Part shown: in pieces, positions 6,680-14,715 of the stretch
Layout of the letters: each line of letters starts with the position of its first letter
Position numbering within the stretch: the first letter of the stretch is position 1
Origin: Gemmatimonadota bacterium
GTDB lineage: Bacteria > Gemmatimonadota > Gemmatimonadetes > Gemmatimonadales > GWC2-71-9
Direction of reading: 5' to 3'
Assembly: GCA_003251175.1 (NCBI GenBank)
Contig: QKHC01000014.1
Location: 1-41,429, forward strand
Length of the DNA: 41,429 nt
Made by a program: the position numbers and the translations under genes
The notes under the pieces: model-generated
Seen by the model: the letters and a program-made list of their open reading frames with translations, nothing else
Told to the model about the DNA's origin: nothing
Databases searched by the model: none

Positions 6680-7872
6680 CGGACGCCGCCGGCGACGCCC
6701 CGGACGGGGCGCGGGTGCTGATCGTGGACGACGTGGCCATGAACCGCGAGCTCCTGGCGAAGCGGGTCACGCGCCTGGGCCATACGGTGGCGCTGGCCGA
6801 GAACGGTGAGACGGCGCTCGCGCGGCTGCACGCCGAGTCCTTCGACCTCGTGCTGCTCGACGTCACGATGCCGGTCCTGGACGGCTACGAGGTCTTGACC
6901 CGACTCAAGGCCGATCCCGAGCGCGCGCACATTCCGGTCATCATGATCTCGGCGGTGGACCAGACCGAGAGCATCGCCCGCTGCATCGAGCTGGGGGCCG
7001 ACGACTTCCTGCCGAAGCCTTTCAGCCCGGTGCTGCTCAAGGCCCGTGTGGGCGCCTCTCTCGCCAAAAAGCGGCTTCACGACCGCGAGCGACTGTACGC
7101 CGCGAGCCTCGAGCGCGAGCTCGAGCTGGGCCGCAACATCCAGTCGAGCTTCTTGCCGCTGACGCTGCCCGCTCCACCCGGGTACGAGCTGGCCGCGCGC
7201 TTCAGGGCGGCCCGCCAGGTCTCGGGTGACTTCTACGATGCGTTCTGCCCGCCGGGCCGCCCCGAAGTGGTGCTGGTGCTCGGCGACGTCTGCGGCAAGG
7301 GCGTTCCGGCCGCGCTGTTCATGGCGGTGCTCCGCAGTCTGGTACGGGCCCTCGCCGACGAGTGGGCTCTCGGGTCTGCGACGGGAGGCAGCCAGGCGGA
7401 GCTGCTGGAGCGCACGGCGCAGCTCATCAACCACCAGATCGCGGAGACCCACGGGGCGACGAACATGTTCGCGACGTTGTTCCTCGCCGTGCTCGACCCC
7501 GCCAGCGGCGCGATCGTCTATCTCAACGCCGGCCACGATCCCCCCGTGCTGCTCGACGCGGCCGGCGGCGTTGCCCGGCTCGATCCTGGCGGGCCAGCGG
7601 TGGGCTTGCTGCCCGGCCTGGAGTTCCGCGTGGGGCGCGCGGCGCTCGCGCCGGGTGGTCTGCTCGTGGGGTTCACCGACGGCGTGTCCGAATCCCGGAG
7701 CGCGGCGGGCGAGCTCTACGGGGAGACCCGCCTGCTGGCACGCCTGGCCGCCGGCGCGGGCGGGGCCGAGACCGCACTCGCCAGCGTCGTCGCCGATCTC
7801 GACGCCTTTGCCCTCGGCGCCGAGCAGGCGGACGATATCACGATGCTGGCGGTCTGTCGCAGCGCCACGTAG
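6676..7872 (+). CDS. Response regulator with PP2C/SpoIIE (RsbU-type) phosphatase output
   Basis: A 398-residue protein: N-terminal receiver (residues about 12-130), short helical linker (ERELELGRNIQSSFLP) and PP2C/SpoIIE phosphatase (about 170-398). The receiver is intact: DD near 19, phospho-acceptor D62 in LVLLDVTMPVLDGYE, Lys in LPKPF. Phosphatase metal ligands are D185 in SGDFYDAF and D204 in LGDVCGKG, with GHDPPVLLD and FTDGVSES further on. RsbU-type enzymes dephosphorylate STAS anti-anti-sigma factors, so it should oppose the kinase at 4674-5456 on the STAS protein at 5464-5805. GTG 6676 overlaps the patatin stop (GTGA). Both the kinase and the phosphatase arm of the switch thus carry an intact receiver. 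Confidence 0.93.
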   Translation: MTDAAGDAPDGARVLIVDDVAMNRELLAKRVTRLGHTVALAENGETALARLHAESFDLVLLDVTMPVLDGYEVLTRLKADPERAHIPVIMISAVDQTESIARCIELGADDFLPKPFSPVLLKARVGASLAKKRLHDRERLYAASLERELELGRNIQSSFLPLTLPAPPGYELAARFRAARQVSGDFYDAFCPPGRPEVVLVLGDVCGKGVPAALFMAVLRSLVRALADEWALGSATGGSQAELLERTAQLINHQIAETHGATNMFATLFLAVLDPASGAIVYLNAGHDPPVLLDAAGGVARLDPGGPAVGLLPGLEFRVGRAALAPGGLLVGFTDGVSESRSAAGELYGETRLLARLAAGAGGAETALASVVADLDAFALGAEQADDITMLAVCRSAT

Positions 7873-7891
7873 CGGCGGCGCGAGGCGTCGC

Positions 7892-8635
7892 GTGACGACC
7901 GATCACTTCTCCGCGGTGGCGCGCGAGTACGCGCGCTTTCGACCCACCTACCCACCGGCGCTGTTCGCCTACCTCGCCGAGCTCGCACCTGCTGGAGCGC
8001 GCGCCTGGGACTGCGCCACGGGGACGGGTCAGGCCGCGGTGGGCCTCGTCACCCACTTTGCGCAGGTCGTGGCCACCGACATGAGTCCCGCGCTGCTGCG
8101 GCAGGCACCCCGGCATACGCGGTTGCGCTATGCGGCGGCGCGGGGCGAAGCAGCGCCGCTGGCGGCGCGATCGGTTGCGCTGGTGACCGTGGCGCAGGCA
8201 CTCCACTGGCTCGATCGCACCCGCTTCTTCGCCGAAGTGCGCCGCGTACTGGTATCCGGCGGAGTCCTGGCCGTGTGGACCTATCCCTCGCTCGAACTCG
8301 GGGACCCCGCCGTTGATCGCGTGCTGCGCCAGTTCTACACGCAGCGCATCGGTCCCTATTGGCCGCCGCAACGTGCGCTGGTTGAGGATGGCTATCGGCG
8401 CATCGCGCTCCCCTTCGACGAGCTGGCCGCTCCGCAGTTCGCGATGACTGCGCGGTGGACGCTCACTGCCGTATTGGGCCACCTGCAGACCTGGTCGGGT
8501 GTGCGGCGGTTTCAGGCGGCCCGCGGTGTCGATCCGGTGGCTCTGGTCGAGCCCGATCTCTCGGCCGCCTGGCCCTCGCACGGTGGACCCATTGACGTGA
8601 CGTGGCCGCTCGCCCTTCGCATCGCCCGGGTGTAA
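7892..8635 (+). CDS. Class I SAM-dependent methyltransferase
   Basis: A 247-residue methyltransferase of the Methyltransf_11/25 type. The SAM-binding motif I is WDCATGTGQAAVGL (about residues 33-46), the acidic end of beta-2 is VVATDMSPALL, and the post-motif strand is VALVTVAQALHWLD. The HWLD pattern resembles YafE-like and related small-molecule methyltransferases, but the acceptor cannot be named. Start GTG 7892 is 19 nt after the phosphatase stop. The TAA stop (8633-8635) coincides with a -10-like hexamer for the next gene. No membrane segment. Confidence 0.88.
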   Translation: MTTDHFSAVAREYARFRPTYPPALFAYLAELAPAGARAWDCATGTGQAAVGLVTHFAQVVATDMSPALLRQAPRHTRLRYAAARGEAAPLAARSVALVTVAQALHWLDRTRFFAEVRRVLVSGGVLAVWTYPSLELGDPAVDRVLRQFYTQRIGPYWPPQRALVEDGYRRIALPFDELAAPQFAMTARWTLTAVLGHLQTWSGVRRFQAARGVDPVALVEPDLSAAWPSHGGPIDVTWPLALRIARV

Positions 8636-8638
8636 ACT
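8633..8638 (+). promoter_or_regulatory. Putative -10 element TAAACT for the FtsX-type permease
   Basis: TAAACT overlaps the methyltransferase stop and lies 6 nt ahead of ATG 8645. No Shine-Dalgarno sequence precedes that ATG, so a leaderless mRNA is plausible. No matching -35 at the normal spacing was found, hence low confidence. Confidence 0.3.
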
Positions 8639-8644
8639 GCCAAG

Positions 8645-10426
8645 ATGCACCGGGTCTCGACCCGTCTGGTCGCCCTCGTCGCACCAGCCCGCTGGGCGCT
8701 GCGCCAGCACAGACGGAGTGCCGCGGTCGTCGCGATCGCGGCGGGGCTGGCCGTGGGCGCCATCCTGCCGCTGCGCCTGAGCGGGGCTCTGCAGTACACC
8801 AGCGTGCGCGACACGGAGTGGCCGATCCGCAGCAGTCCACTCCTCGCGACCCCCAGCGACACGCAGCGGCACGCCGTGACCGACCTCGCCGCACTGGCAC
8901 GCGGGATCGCCGTTGCGGCCATGCTCGCCGCCGCGGTGACGATCCTGGTGACCGCGGTGGCACGGGCTCGCGCGCGCGGCGTGGACATCGGTATCCGTCG
9001 CGCCGTTGGCGCGTCGCGGCGGGTCCTCGCTGGCACTGCCATGCTGGAGGCGGCGGTGATCGCGGGGGCGGGGCTGATCGCGGGCGCCGCGATCGCCGCA
9101 GTAATCGAGCGAGTGCTGGTCACCACCTGGCCGGGAACGGTGGCCGGGGGGCCGACCGGCGGCGTGCTGGCCCCGATCCTGGTCATCGGTGGCCTCGTGA
9201 TCCTCGGTGGGCTGATGCCGCTTGTCCATGCCCGACATCGGGCGGCACCACCGGTCGTTGGGGACGAGCCGTTGTGGCTCCCCGTGCCGGCCACGCAATT
9301 CGCGATCGCGCTGGTCCTGCTGGTGCTGGCGGCGCAGCTCGCTCGGGCGGCGACCGCACCTGCTCAGGCTGCGGGCGGGGCGTCGTCCGTCGGCACGGTG
9401 GCGGCGGTCACGCCGCGGTCGGCATCGTCGGCCGACCGCGCCATCGCATATCACGCGCTGCTCACGGCGCAGCATGACCGCACGTCGATGGCGAGCCTGA
9501 CGAGCCCGGGCATGCTGCTGGGGCTGGGACGCGTCGATATCGTCATCACCGACTGCGGGTGGTGCTCGCAGGGCGGGATCATGGTGCCGCACCATGCCGT
9601 CCCGGTAGTCCATCACCTCGTCAGCGCGGACACGTTTCGGGCGATCGGGCTGCCGGTCCTCGCGGGTCGGGGGATCACCGATGTGGACGCCTGGGAGGCC
9701 CCTCGCGTCGCAGTAGTGAGCCGCCGGCTGGCCCGGGATCACTTCCAGGACGGACAGGCGGTCGGCCGGCTGATCCGGGTGGGTCGCGGAACGGACGAGT
9801 GGTATGCGGTGGTTGGAATCGTCGCGGACCGCGCTCCGTCCGGCTTCGGCGGCCAGCGGCAGCCCCCGCACGCCGTGTATCTCAGCGTGCTCCAGCATCC
9901 GCCGGGCTCGGCCGACCTGCTCGTGCCCGCAACGGATTCGCCGCCACGGACCCTGTCGGCGGTCGCGGACGTGGACGTCGGTCGCCCCGAGGCGCTCGAG
10001 GATCTGCGGCATCGCGAGTCGGCACCGACGGAGTGGTTCGCTCGACTGATCCGCCTCGAGGGGTGGCTCGCCGTCCTCGCTGCCGCGTTCGGCATGTTCG
10101 CCGCGATGCGTCTCTGGGTGACCGGATTGTTGCCCGAGCTCGGTCTCCGCCGTGCCGTCGGGGCCCCGCGGCACCGCATCCTCGGCCATGTGGCGGCGCG
10201 GGCGCTCGCGGTGACGTGCGCGGGCGTGGTGGTAGCTGCCTGGGCCGGGCCGATGGTGTCGGACGCCGCACGCGGCGTCGTGGCCGGACTGTCGTCCTGG
10301 GATCCCCGGTTGGCGGCGCAGCCGCTGGCGATGCTTGCGAGCGTGACCCTGCTGGCCGCATTGGGGCCCGCTTGGGGTGCTGTCTCACGCACGCCCGCGG
10401 CGACGCTCGAGCAGCGGGGATCGTGA
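8645..10426 (+). CDS. FtsX/MacB-type permease with two FtsX modules, no cognate ATPase nearby
   Basis: A 593-residue membrane protein with two related halves. Each half carries the FtsX signature at a cytoplasmic loop: IGIRRAVGASRR near residue 120 and LGLRRAVGAPRHRI near residue 505. Hydrophobic spans lie at about 27-50, 88-110, 135-160, 175-195, 215-235, 475-500 and 520-540, and near the C-terminus. Between the halves is a soluble, probably periplasmic, MacB-like domain (about 240-460). The form resembles the duplicated orphan permeases common in Acidobacteria and Gemmatimonadota. No ABC ATPase is adjacent; the nearest is btuD, 20 kb away in the B12 operon. Substrate unknown. ATG 8645 is the likely start. 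Confidence 0.82.
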   Translation: MHRVSTRLVALVAPARWALRQHRRSAAVVAIAAGLAVGAILPLRLSGALQYTSVRDTEWPIRSSPLLATPSDTQRHAVTDLAALARGIAVAAMLAAAVTILVTAVARARARGVDIGIRRAVGASRRVLAGTAMLEAAVIAGAGLIAGAAIAAVIERVLVTTWPGTVAGGPTGGVLAPILVIGGLVILGGLMPLVHARHRAAPPVVGDEPLWLPVPATQFAIALVLLVLAAQLARAATAPAQAAGGASSVGTVAAVTPRSASSADRAIAYHALLTAQHDRTSMASLTSPGMLLGLGRVDIVITDCGWCSQGGIMVPHHAVPVVHHLVSADTFRAIGLPVLAGRGITDVDAWEAPRVAVVSRRLARDHFQDGQAVGRLIRVGRGTDEWYAVVGIVADRAPSGFGGQRQPPHAVYLSVLQHPPGSADLLVPATDSPPRTLSAVADVDVGRPEALEDLRHRESAPTEWFARLIRLEGWLAVLAAAFGMFAAMRLWVTGLLPELGLRRAVGAPRHRILGHVAARALAVTCAGVVVAAWAGPMVSDAARGVVAGLSSWDPRLAAQPLAMLASVTLLAALGPAWGAVSRTPAATLEQRGS

Positions 10427-10477
10427 CCTGGTGAAGTGGCGCGCGCGGTGCCGCGCCCGAGGCACAAGGAGAACGGC

Positions 10478-10744
10478 ATGAACGCACAGGTGCTCGGCGT
10501 GATGATCCCGCTGCTCGCGCTAGCGATTCCGGTGCTGGCGGTGACCTTCTGGGGTCTCACCAAGCTGGCGAGCGTGAGGGCGCAGCAGCGGGCGCAGCTG
10601 GCGGACGGGGACACGCTACAGCGGGTGGAGGTCCTCGAGGAACAGGTGGTCGTGCTGCAGCAACAACTGAGCGAGACGCAGGAGCGGCTCGACTTCGCTG
10701 AGCGCCTGTTGCCGCGGCCGGGGGAGGAGGGGCGGTCCCACTGA
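10478..10744 (+). CDS. PspB-like small membrane protein with coiled coil
   Basis: An 88-residue protein with one N-terminal TM helix (VMIPLLALAIPVLAVTFWGL) followed by a heptad-rich helix (about residues 45-75) ending in ERLDFAERLLPRP. This layout, and the ending in particular, resemble phage-shock protein B, although no pspA or pspC is nearby. AAGGAG lies about 7 nt upstream of ATG 10478, one of the clearest ribosome binding sites in the window, and decides the start. The gene is 51 nt downstream of the permease and could share its transcript. Function is a guess from shape. Confidence 0.7.
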   Translation: MNAQVLGVMIPLLALAIPVLAVTFWGLTKLASVRAQQRAQLADGDTLQRVEVLEEQVVVLQQQLSETQERLDFAERLLPRPGEEGRSH

Positions 10745-10760
10745 GGCGCGGCGACCGTGC

Positions 10761-10790
10761 TTGACCGGTCGCGACCGAATCAGCTAAGTT
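10761..10790 (+). promoter_or_regulatory. Promoter TTGACC-18-TAAGTT ahead of the 18-gene run
   Basis: TTGACC (10761-10766) matches five of six bases of the -35 consensus. An 18-nt spacer follows, then TAAGTT (10785-10790). Transcription would start about 7-9 nt later, on or next to ATG 10799, which has no Shine-Dalgarno sequence. It is the only promoter recognised upstream of the closely packed genes from 10799 to 25200. Confidence 0.5.
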
Positions 10791-10798
10791 GTTGCCGT

Positions 10799-11122
10799 AT
10801 GCCGACCTACGAGTACCGCTGCCCACGCGGCCATGTGTTCGAGAAGTTCTATCCCCGCATCGTCGGACACCGGACCATGAAGTGTCCTACCTGTGGCAAG
10901 CGGGCGCGTCGTTTGATCTCGGGGGGGGCGGGACTCGTGTTCAAAGGCTCGGGGTTTTACATCACCGATTACAAGCGGGGTGCTGAGCGCACGGGTGGCG
11001 GTGGGCGCGACGCGAAGGCCGACGAGCGGGCCGGTACCCCGTCCACCGATTCCAAGGCGGCAGACCACAAGCCGGCCCCCACGCGCGACGCAGCGCGCAA
11101 GAAGGACACCGGCGAGCGGTGA
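10799..11122 (+). CDS. FmdB-family putative zinc-ribbon protein
   Basis: A 107-residue protein starting MPTYEYRCPRGHVFEKF, the hallmark of the FmdB/CxxC_CxxC_SSSS small regulatory zinc-ribbon family. The distal knuckle CPTCGK is intact. The first knuckle reads CPRGH rather than CxxCGH, so one Cys is missing and a His may take its place. GSGFYITDY after the ribbon is also typical of the family. The C-terminal 40 residues are charged and low-complexity. The real start is ATG 10799, not an in-frame codon at 10757, because the family begins exactly here. The stop overlaps argS by 4 nt. Confidence 0.9.
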   Translation: MPTYEYRCPRGHVFEKFYPRIVGHRTMKCPTCGKRARRLISGGAGLVFKGSGFYITDYKRGAERTGGGGRDAKADERAGTPSTDSKAADHKPAPTRDAARKKDTGER

Positions 11123-12765
11123 CCCCGCATGCGGTGGTGCGTGCCGCGCTGCTCGAGGCGGCACGGGCGATCGGCGCGCTTGCCGACGATGTCGGGTTCA
11201 CGCTCGGCCCGACGCGCGACCCGTCTCACGGCGATCTCGCGACCAATCTGGCGATGCTGCTGGCCCGGCAGCTGGGTCGCCCGCCGCGCGCGGTCGCAGC
11301 GGCGCTGCGCGACGCGCTGCAGCTCCCGCCGGGGTTCGCGCGCAAGGTCGAGGTCGCCGGCCCCGGCTTCCTCAATGTGTTTCTCGAGGGCGAGCAGGTG
11401 GCCGCCGTGCTGCCGGAGGTGCTGGCGCGCGGGGCGGCGTTTGGCCGCAGCGACGCCGCACGCGGGCAGCGCGTCAATGTCGAGTTTGTATCGGCGAACC
11501 CCACCGGCCCGCTTCACGTCGGCCATGGTCGCGGTGCGGCCCTCGGTGATGCTATCGCCTCGTTGCTCCAATGGACCGGTGCGGAGGCGGTGCGCGAGTT
11601 CTACGTGAACGATGCCGGGGTGCAGATCGACCGGCTGGCGCAGTCGCTGTGGGCGCGCATCCAGCAGGCTGCCGGTCGCGACGCGGCGATTCCCGAGGGG
11701 GGCTATCAGGGGGCATACCTCCAGGAGCTGGCCGCCCGCGTGCTGCAGGCGGAGGGGCGCGGGTTCGCCGACCTGCCGCCTGACGAGGGGGTGCGGCGCT
11801 GCCGGACGATCGGGATGCTCTCCCAGCGCGAGGAGCAGGACGACGATCTACGCGCCTTTGGTGTGCGCTACGATGTCGTTTCGGCGGAGAGCGACCTGTA
11901 CGCGCAGGACCGCATCGGGCCGATGCTGGCCGATCTGGCGGCGCGGGGCCACACCTTCGAGGCCGACGGGGCACTGTGGCTGCGCACCACGGCATTCGGC
12001 GACGACAAGGACCGCGTGCTGCGCAAGTCAGACGGCACCTTCACGTATTTCGTTCCCGACATCGCGTATCACCGGGACAAGCACGAGCGCGGGTTCACCC
12101 GGGCCATCGACGTGTGGGGTGCCGACCACCACGGGTACGTCGCGCGGATGCGCGCGGCGATGCGGGCACTCGGGTACGGCGACGAGTTCTTTCACGCGGA
12201 GATCGTGCAGCTGGTACGTGTCATGCGCGGCGGCCAGGAGGTGCGCTTCTCCAAGCGGAGCGGCGAATTCGTCACCCTGCGCGATCTGATCGACGAAACG
12301 GGGGTGGACGCGGCACGCTACTTTTTCTTGATGCGGCGGGGTGACGCGCAGTTCGTTTTCGACATCGACCTCGCCACGAGTCAGACCGACGACAACCCGG
12401 TGTTCTACGTGCAGATGGCGCACGCCCGCCTCAGTGGCATCTTCCGCGTGGCGGGGCGGGCGGCCGAGACCGTGGCGGCGGCGGGTGCCGATCTCGCGGC
12501 GCTGACCCAGCCGGAGGAGACGGAAATGCTGAAGCAGATCCGTGCGTTTCCTGACGTCGTGGCGCGCGCGGCGGCGACCTTGGAGCCGCATCGCGTCACC
12601 GGGTTTCTCGAAGGCCTGGCCCGGCTGGTTCACCTGTGGTACCACAAGTACCGTGTCCTCGGCGAGCCCGAGGAGCAGCCGCGACTGGTGCTGGCGCGCG
12701 CGGCCCGGCAGGTACTGGCGAACGGTCTCGCGGTGCTGGGCATCCGCGCCCCTGAACGGATGTGA
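11119..12765 (+). CDS. argS: Arginyl-tRNA synthetase
   Basis: A class I aminoacyl-tRNA synthetase of 548 residues that charges tRNA-Arg with arginine. The N-terminal Arg-tRNA-synthetase domain precedes the Rossmann fold. The HIGH motif is HVGH (H133-H136) in NPTGPLHVGHGRGAAL. The KMSKS equivalent is the degenerate FSKRSGEFVTL near residue 377, normal for many ArgRS. The C-terminal anticodon-binding DALR domain begins near FYVQMAHARLSGI. Length is normal. The start GTG 11119 overlaps the zinc-ribbon stop (GTGA). Confidence 0.97.
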   Translation: MTPHAVVRAALLEAARAIGALADDVGFTLGPTRDPSHGDLATNLAMLLARQLGRPPRAVAAALRDALQLPPGFARKVEVAGPGFLNVFLEGEQVAAVLPEVLARGAAFGRSDAARGQRVNVEFVSANPTGPLHVGHGRGAALGDAIASLLQWTGAEAVREFYVNDAGVQIDRLAQSLWARIQQAAGRDAAIPEGGYQGAYLQELAARVLQAEGRGFADLPPDEGVRRCRTIGMLSQREEQDDDLRAFGVRYDVVSAESDLYAQDRIGPMLADLAARGHTFEADGALWLRTTAFGDDKDRVLRKSDGTFTYFVPDIAYHRDKHERGFTRAIDVWGADHHGYVARMRAAMRALGYGDEFFHAEIVQLVRVMRGGQEVRFSKRSGEFVTLRDLIDETGVDAARYFFLMRRGDAQFVFDIDLATSQTDDNPVFYVQMAHARLSGIFRVAGRAAETVAAAGADLAALTQPEETEMLKQIRAFPDVVARAAATLEPHRVTGFLEGLARLVHLWYHKYRVLGEPEEQPRLVLARAARQVLANGLAVLGIRAPERM

Positions 12766-12769
12766 GCCG

Positions 12770-13693
12770 ATGAGCCTGCTCGTGGTCGGGTCGATCGCGC
12801 TCGATTCGGTGGCAACCCCGTTCGGGGAAACGGCCGACGATCCCGGCGGATCGGTGCTGTTCTTCGCTGCCGCGGCTGCGCTGCTGCATCCGGTCAAGGT
12901 CGTCGGCGTGGTGGGACGGGACTTCCCGCTGGGTGTGCTGCGCCGGCTCGAGGAGCGCGGCGTCGACTTCAGCGGTGTCGAGACCGCGGACGGGGAATCG
13001 TTCCGCTGGAAGGCCCGGTATTCCTACGATCTTATCAGTCGCGAGACGCTGGACACCCGGCTCGGCGTGTTCGCCGGTTTCCAGCCCAAGCTGCCGGCCG
13101 CCTTTCGGTCCGCTGACTACGTCTTCCTGGGCAACATCGACCCCGAGCTGCAGCTCGGGGTGCTCGATCAGGTGCGGGAGCCCAAGCTGGTCGCGTGCGA
13201 CACCATGAACTACTGGATCCAGTCCAAACGCGACGTGCTGCTGGAGCTGCTTCGTCACATCGACTACTTGATCATCAACGACTCCGAAGCGCGCGAGCTC
13301 TCCGGCGACTGGAACATCTACCGCGCGGCGCGCTGGGTACTGACCCACGGTCCGCGGGGCGTCGTCATCAAACAGGGGGAGTATGGTGCACTCCTCATGG
13401 ATGCGGAGCGGCTCTTCAAGGTTCCCGCCTACCCGCTGGAAGAAGTGTTCGACCCCACCGGCGCGGGCGACGCGTTTGCTGGTGGCTTCATGGGCCATCT
13501 CGCGCGGACCGGCGATCTGTCCTCGGACAACCTCCGCCGGGCAATGGTGTATGGAGCGGCGATGGGGTCGTTTGCCGTCGAGGAGTTCGGGATCCGACGC
13601 TTCGACGGCGTGACCGGGGGCGAGGTGGACGCGCGCGTCAGAGCGTTTCGCGACCTGGTGCACTTCGACCACGGTCTGGAGGACGGGCCGTGA
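12770..13693 (+). CDS. PfkB-family carbohydrate/nucleoside kinase
   Basis: A 307-residue ribokinase-fold kinase. The C-terminal PfkB signature is DPTGAGDAFAGGF, with the catalytic-base Asp in GAGD. The N-terminal substrate-side glycines (PGGSVLFFAAAAALL) and VGVVGRDFPLG are also typical. YLIINDSEARELSG is the usual conserved middle segment. The exact substrate is not clear. Lying between argS and purM, a nucleoside such as adenosine is possible, but that is positional inference. ATG 12770 is 4 nt after argS; the stop overlaps purM by 4 nt. Confidence 0.88.
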   Translation: MSLLVVGSIALDSVATPFGETADDPGGSVLFFAAAAALLHPVKVVGVVGRDFPLGVLRRLEERGVDFSGVETADGESFRWKARYSYDLISRETLDTRLGVFAGFQPKLPAAFRSADYVFLGNIDPELQLGVLDQVREPKLVACDTMNYWIQSKRDVLLELLRHIDYLIINDSEARELSGDWNIYRAARWVLTHGPRGVVIKQGEYGALLMDAERLFKVPAYPLEEVFDPTGAGDAFAGGFMGHLARTGDLSSDNLRRAMVYGAAMGSFAVEEFGIRRFDGVTGGEVDARVRAFRDLVHFDHGLEDGP

Positions 13694-14715
13694 GCGAGCG
13701 ATATGCGGCGGCCGGCGTCTCGCTCGGCGCCGCGGACGAGGCCAAGCGACGGATCGCTGACCTCGTCGCCAGCGCGCGGACGCCGCTGGCGCTGGGGCTG
13801 CCCGGCGCGTTCGGGGGGATGGTGCGCGTGCCCGCCGATGTCGAGCGGCCGGTGCTGGTGCTGTCGACCGACGGGGTTGGCACCAAGGTGCTGGTCGCCG
13901 CCCGCACCGGCGTCCACCACACCGTGGGTGAAGACCTCGTCAATCACTGCGTCAACGACATCCTCGTCCATGGTGCGCGTCCGATCGCGTTCCTGGATTA
14001 CATCGCGACGGGTCGACTCGACCCAACCGTGGCCGCCGCGCTCGTGGAGGGTGTGGCGCGGGGCTGTCGGGCGCACGAGATGACCCTTGCGGGAGGCGAG
14101 ACGGCGGAGCTCCCGGATCTCTATCAGCCGGGGCACTTCGATCTCGCGGGGTCGGTCGTGGGCGTGGTGGACGAGCGGCGCGCCCTGCATGGCGACCACG
14201 TCCGGGCGGGGGACGTGCTGGTGGGATACGGATCCACGGGACTGCACACCAACGGGTACACGCTGGCCCGGCGGATCGTGTTCGAGACGATGCACCTGGA
14301 TGTGAGCGACCGGTTCCCTGACACCGAAGCGACGGTCGGCGATCTGCTGCTCGCGGTGCATCGCAGCTACTTCGCGGCGATCGCACCCGTGTTGTCGCAC
14401 GTCCACGCGCTGGCGCACATCACCGGGGGGGGCATTCCCGGCAATCTCGTCCGCGTGCTCCCGGAAGGCCGCGAGGCGATCGTGGATTCGGGCGGTTGGC
14501 GCTGGCCAGCGTTGTTCCGCGTCCTGGCGCGCGAGGGTCGCGTGTCGCTGGCGGAAATGCGCCGCGTGTTCAACCTGGGGATCGGCATGATCGCGGTCGT
14601 TCCGTTCGAGGGCGTCGATCCCGTGCGGCGCGCGGCGGAAGCCGCCGGCGTACCAACGTGGGTGATCGGCGAGGTCCGCGCAGGCCCCCGGGGCGTGCGG
14701 TTCAGCGCGCGGTGA
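13690..14715 (+). CDS. purM: Phosphoribosylformylglycinamidine cyclo-ligase (AIR synthetase)
   Basis: Converts FGAM plus ATP to AIR in purine synthesis. It has 341 residues, normal for PurM. Visible family segments are LSTDGVGTKVLVA near the N-terminus, HCVNDILVHGARPIAFLDY, LAGGETAELPDLY, STGLHTNGYTLAR and HITGGGIPGNLVRVLP. The AIR product is not needed by its riboflavin neighbours, but GTP made from purines is the precursor of riboflavin, which may explain the position next to ribD. GTG 13690 overlaps the PfkB stop (GTGA). Confidence 0.96.
   Translation: MSERYAAAGVSLGAADEAKRRIADLVASARTPLALGLPGAFGGMVRVPADVERPVLVLSTDGVGTKVLVAARTGVHHTVGEDLVNHCVNDILVHGARPIAFLDYIATGRLDPTVAAALVEGVARGCRAHEMTLAGGETAELPDLYQPGHFDLAGSVVGVVDERRALHGDHVRAGDVLVGYGSTGLHTNGYTLARRIVFETMHLDVSDRFPDTEATVGDLLLAVHRSYFAAIAPVLSHVHALAHITGGGIPGNLVRVLPEGREAIVDSGGWRWPALFRVLAREGRVSLAEMRRVFNLGIGMIAVVPFEGVDPVRRAAEAAGVPTWVIGEVRAGPRGVRFSAR

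Noticed and set aside
7838-10189. A 783-codon open frame on the - strand
   Set aside because: It covers the methyltransferase and the FtsX permease in antisense. The product is Arg/His/Gln-rich without domains or membrane segments.
14690-14715. FMN riboswitch ahead of ribD
   Set aside because: ribD overlaps purM by 4 nt, and no RFN elements were seen in the end of purM.
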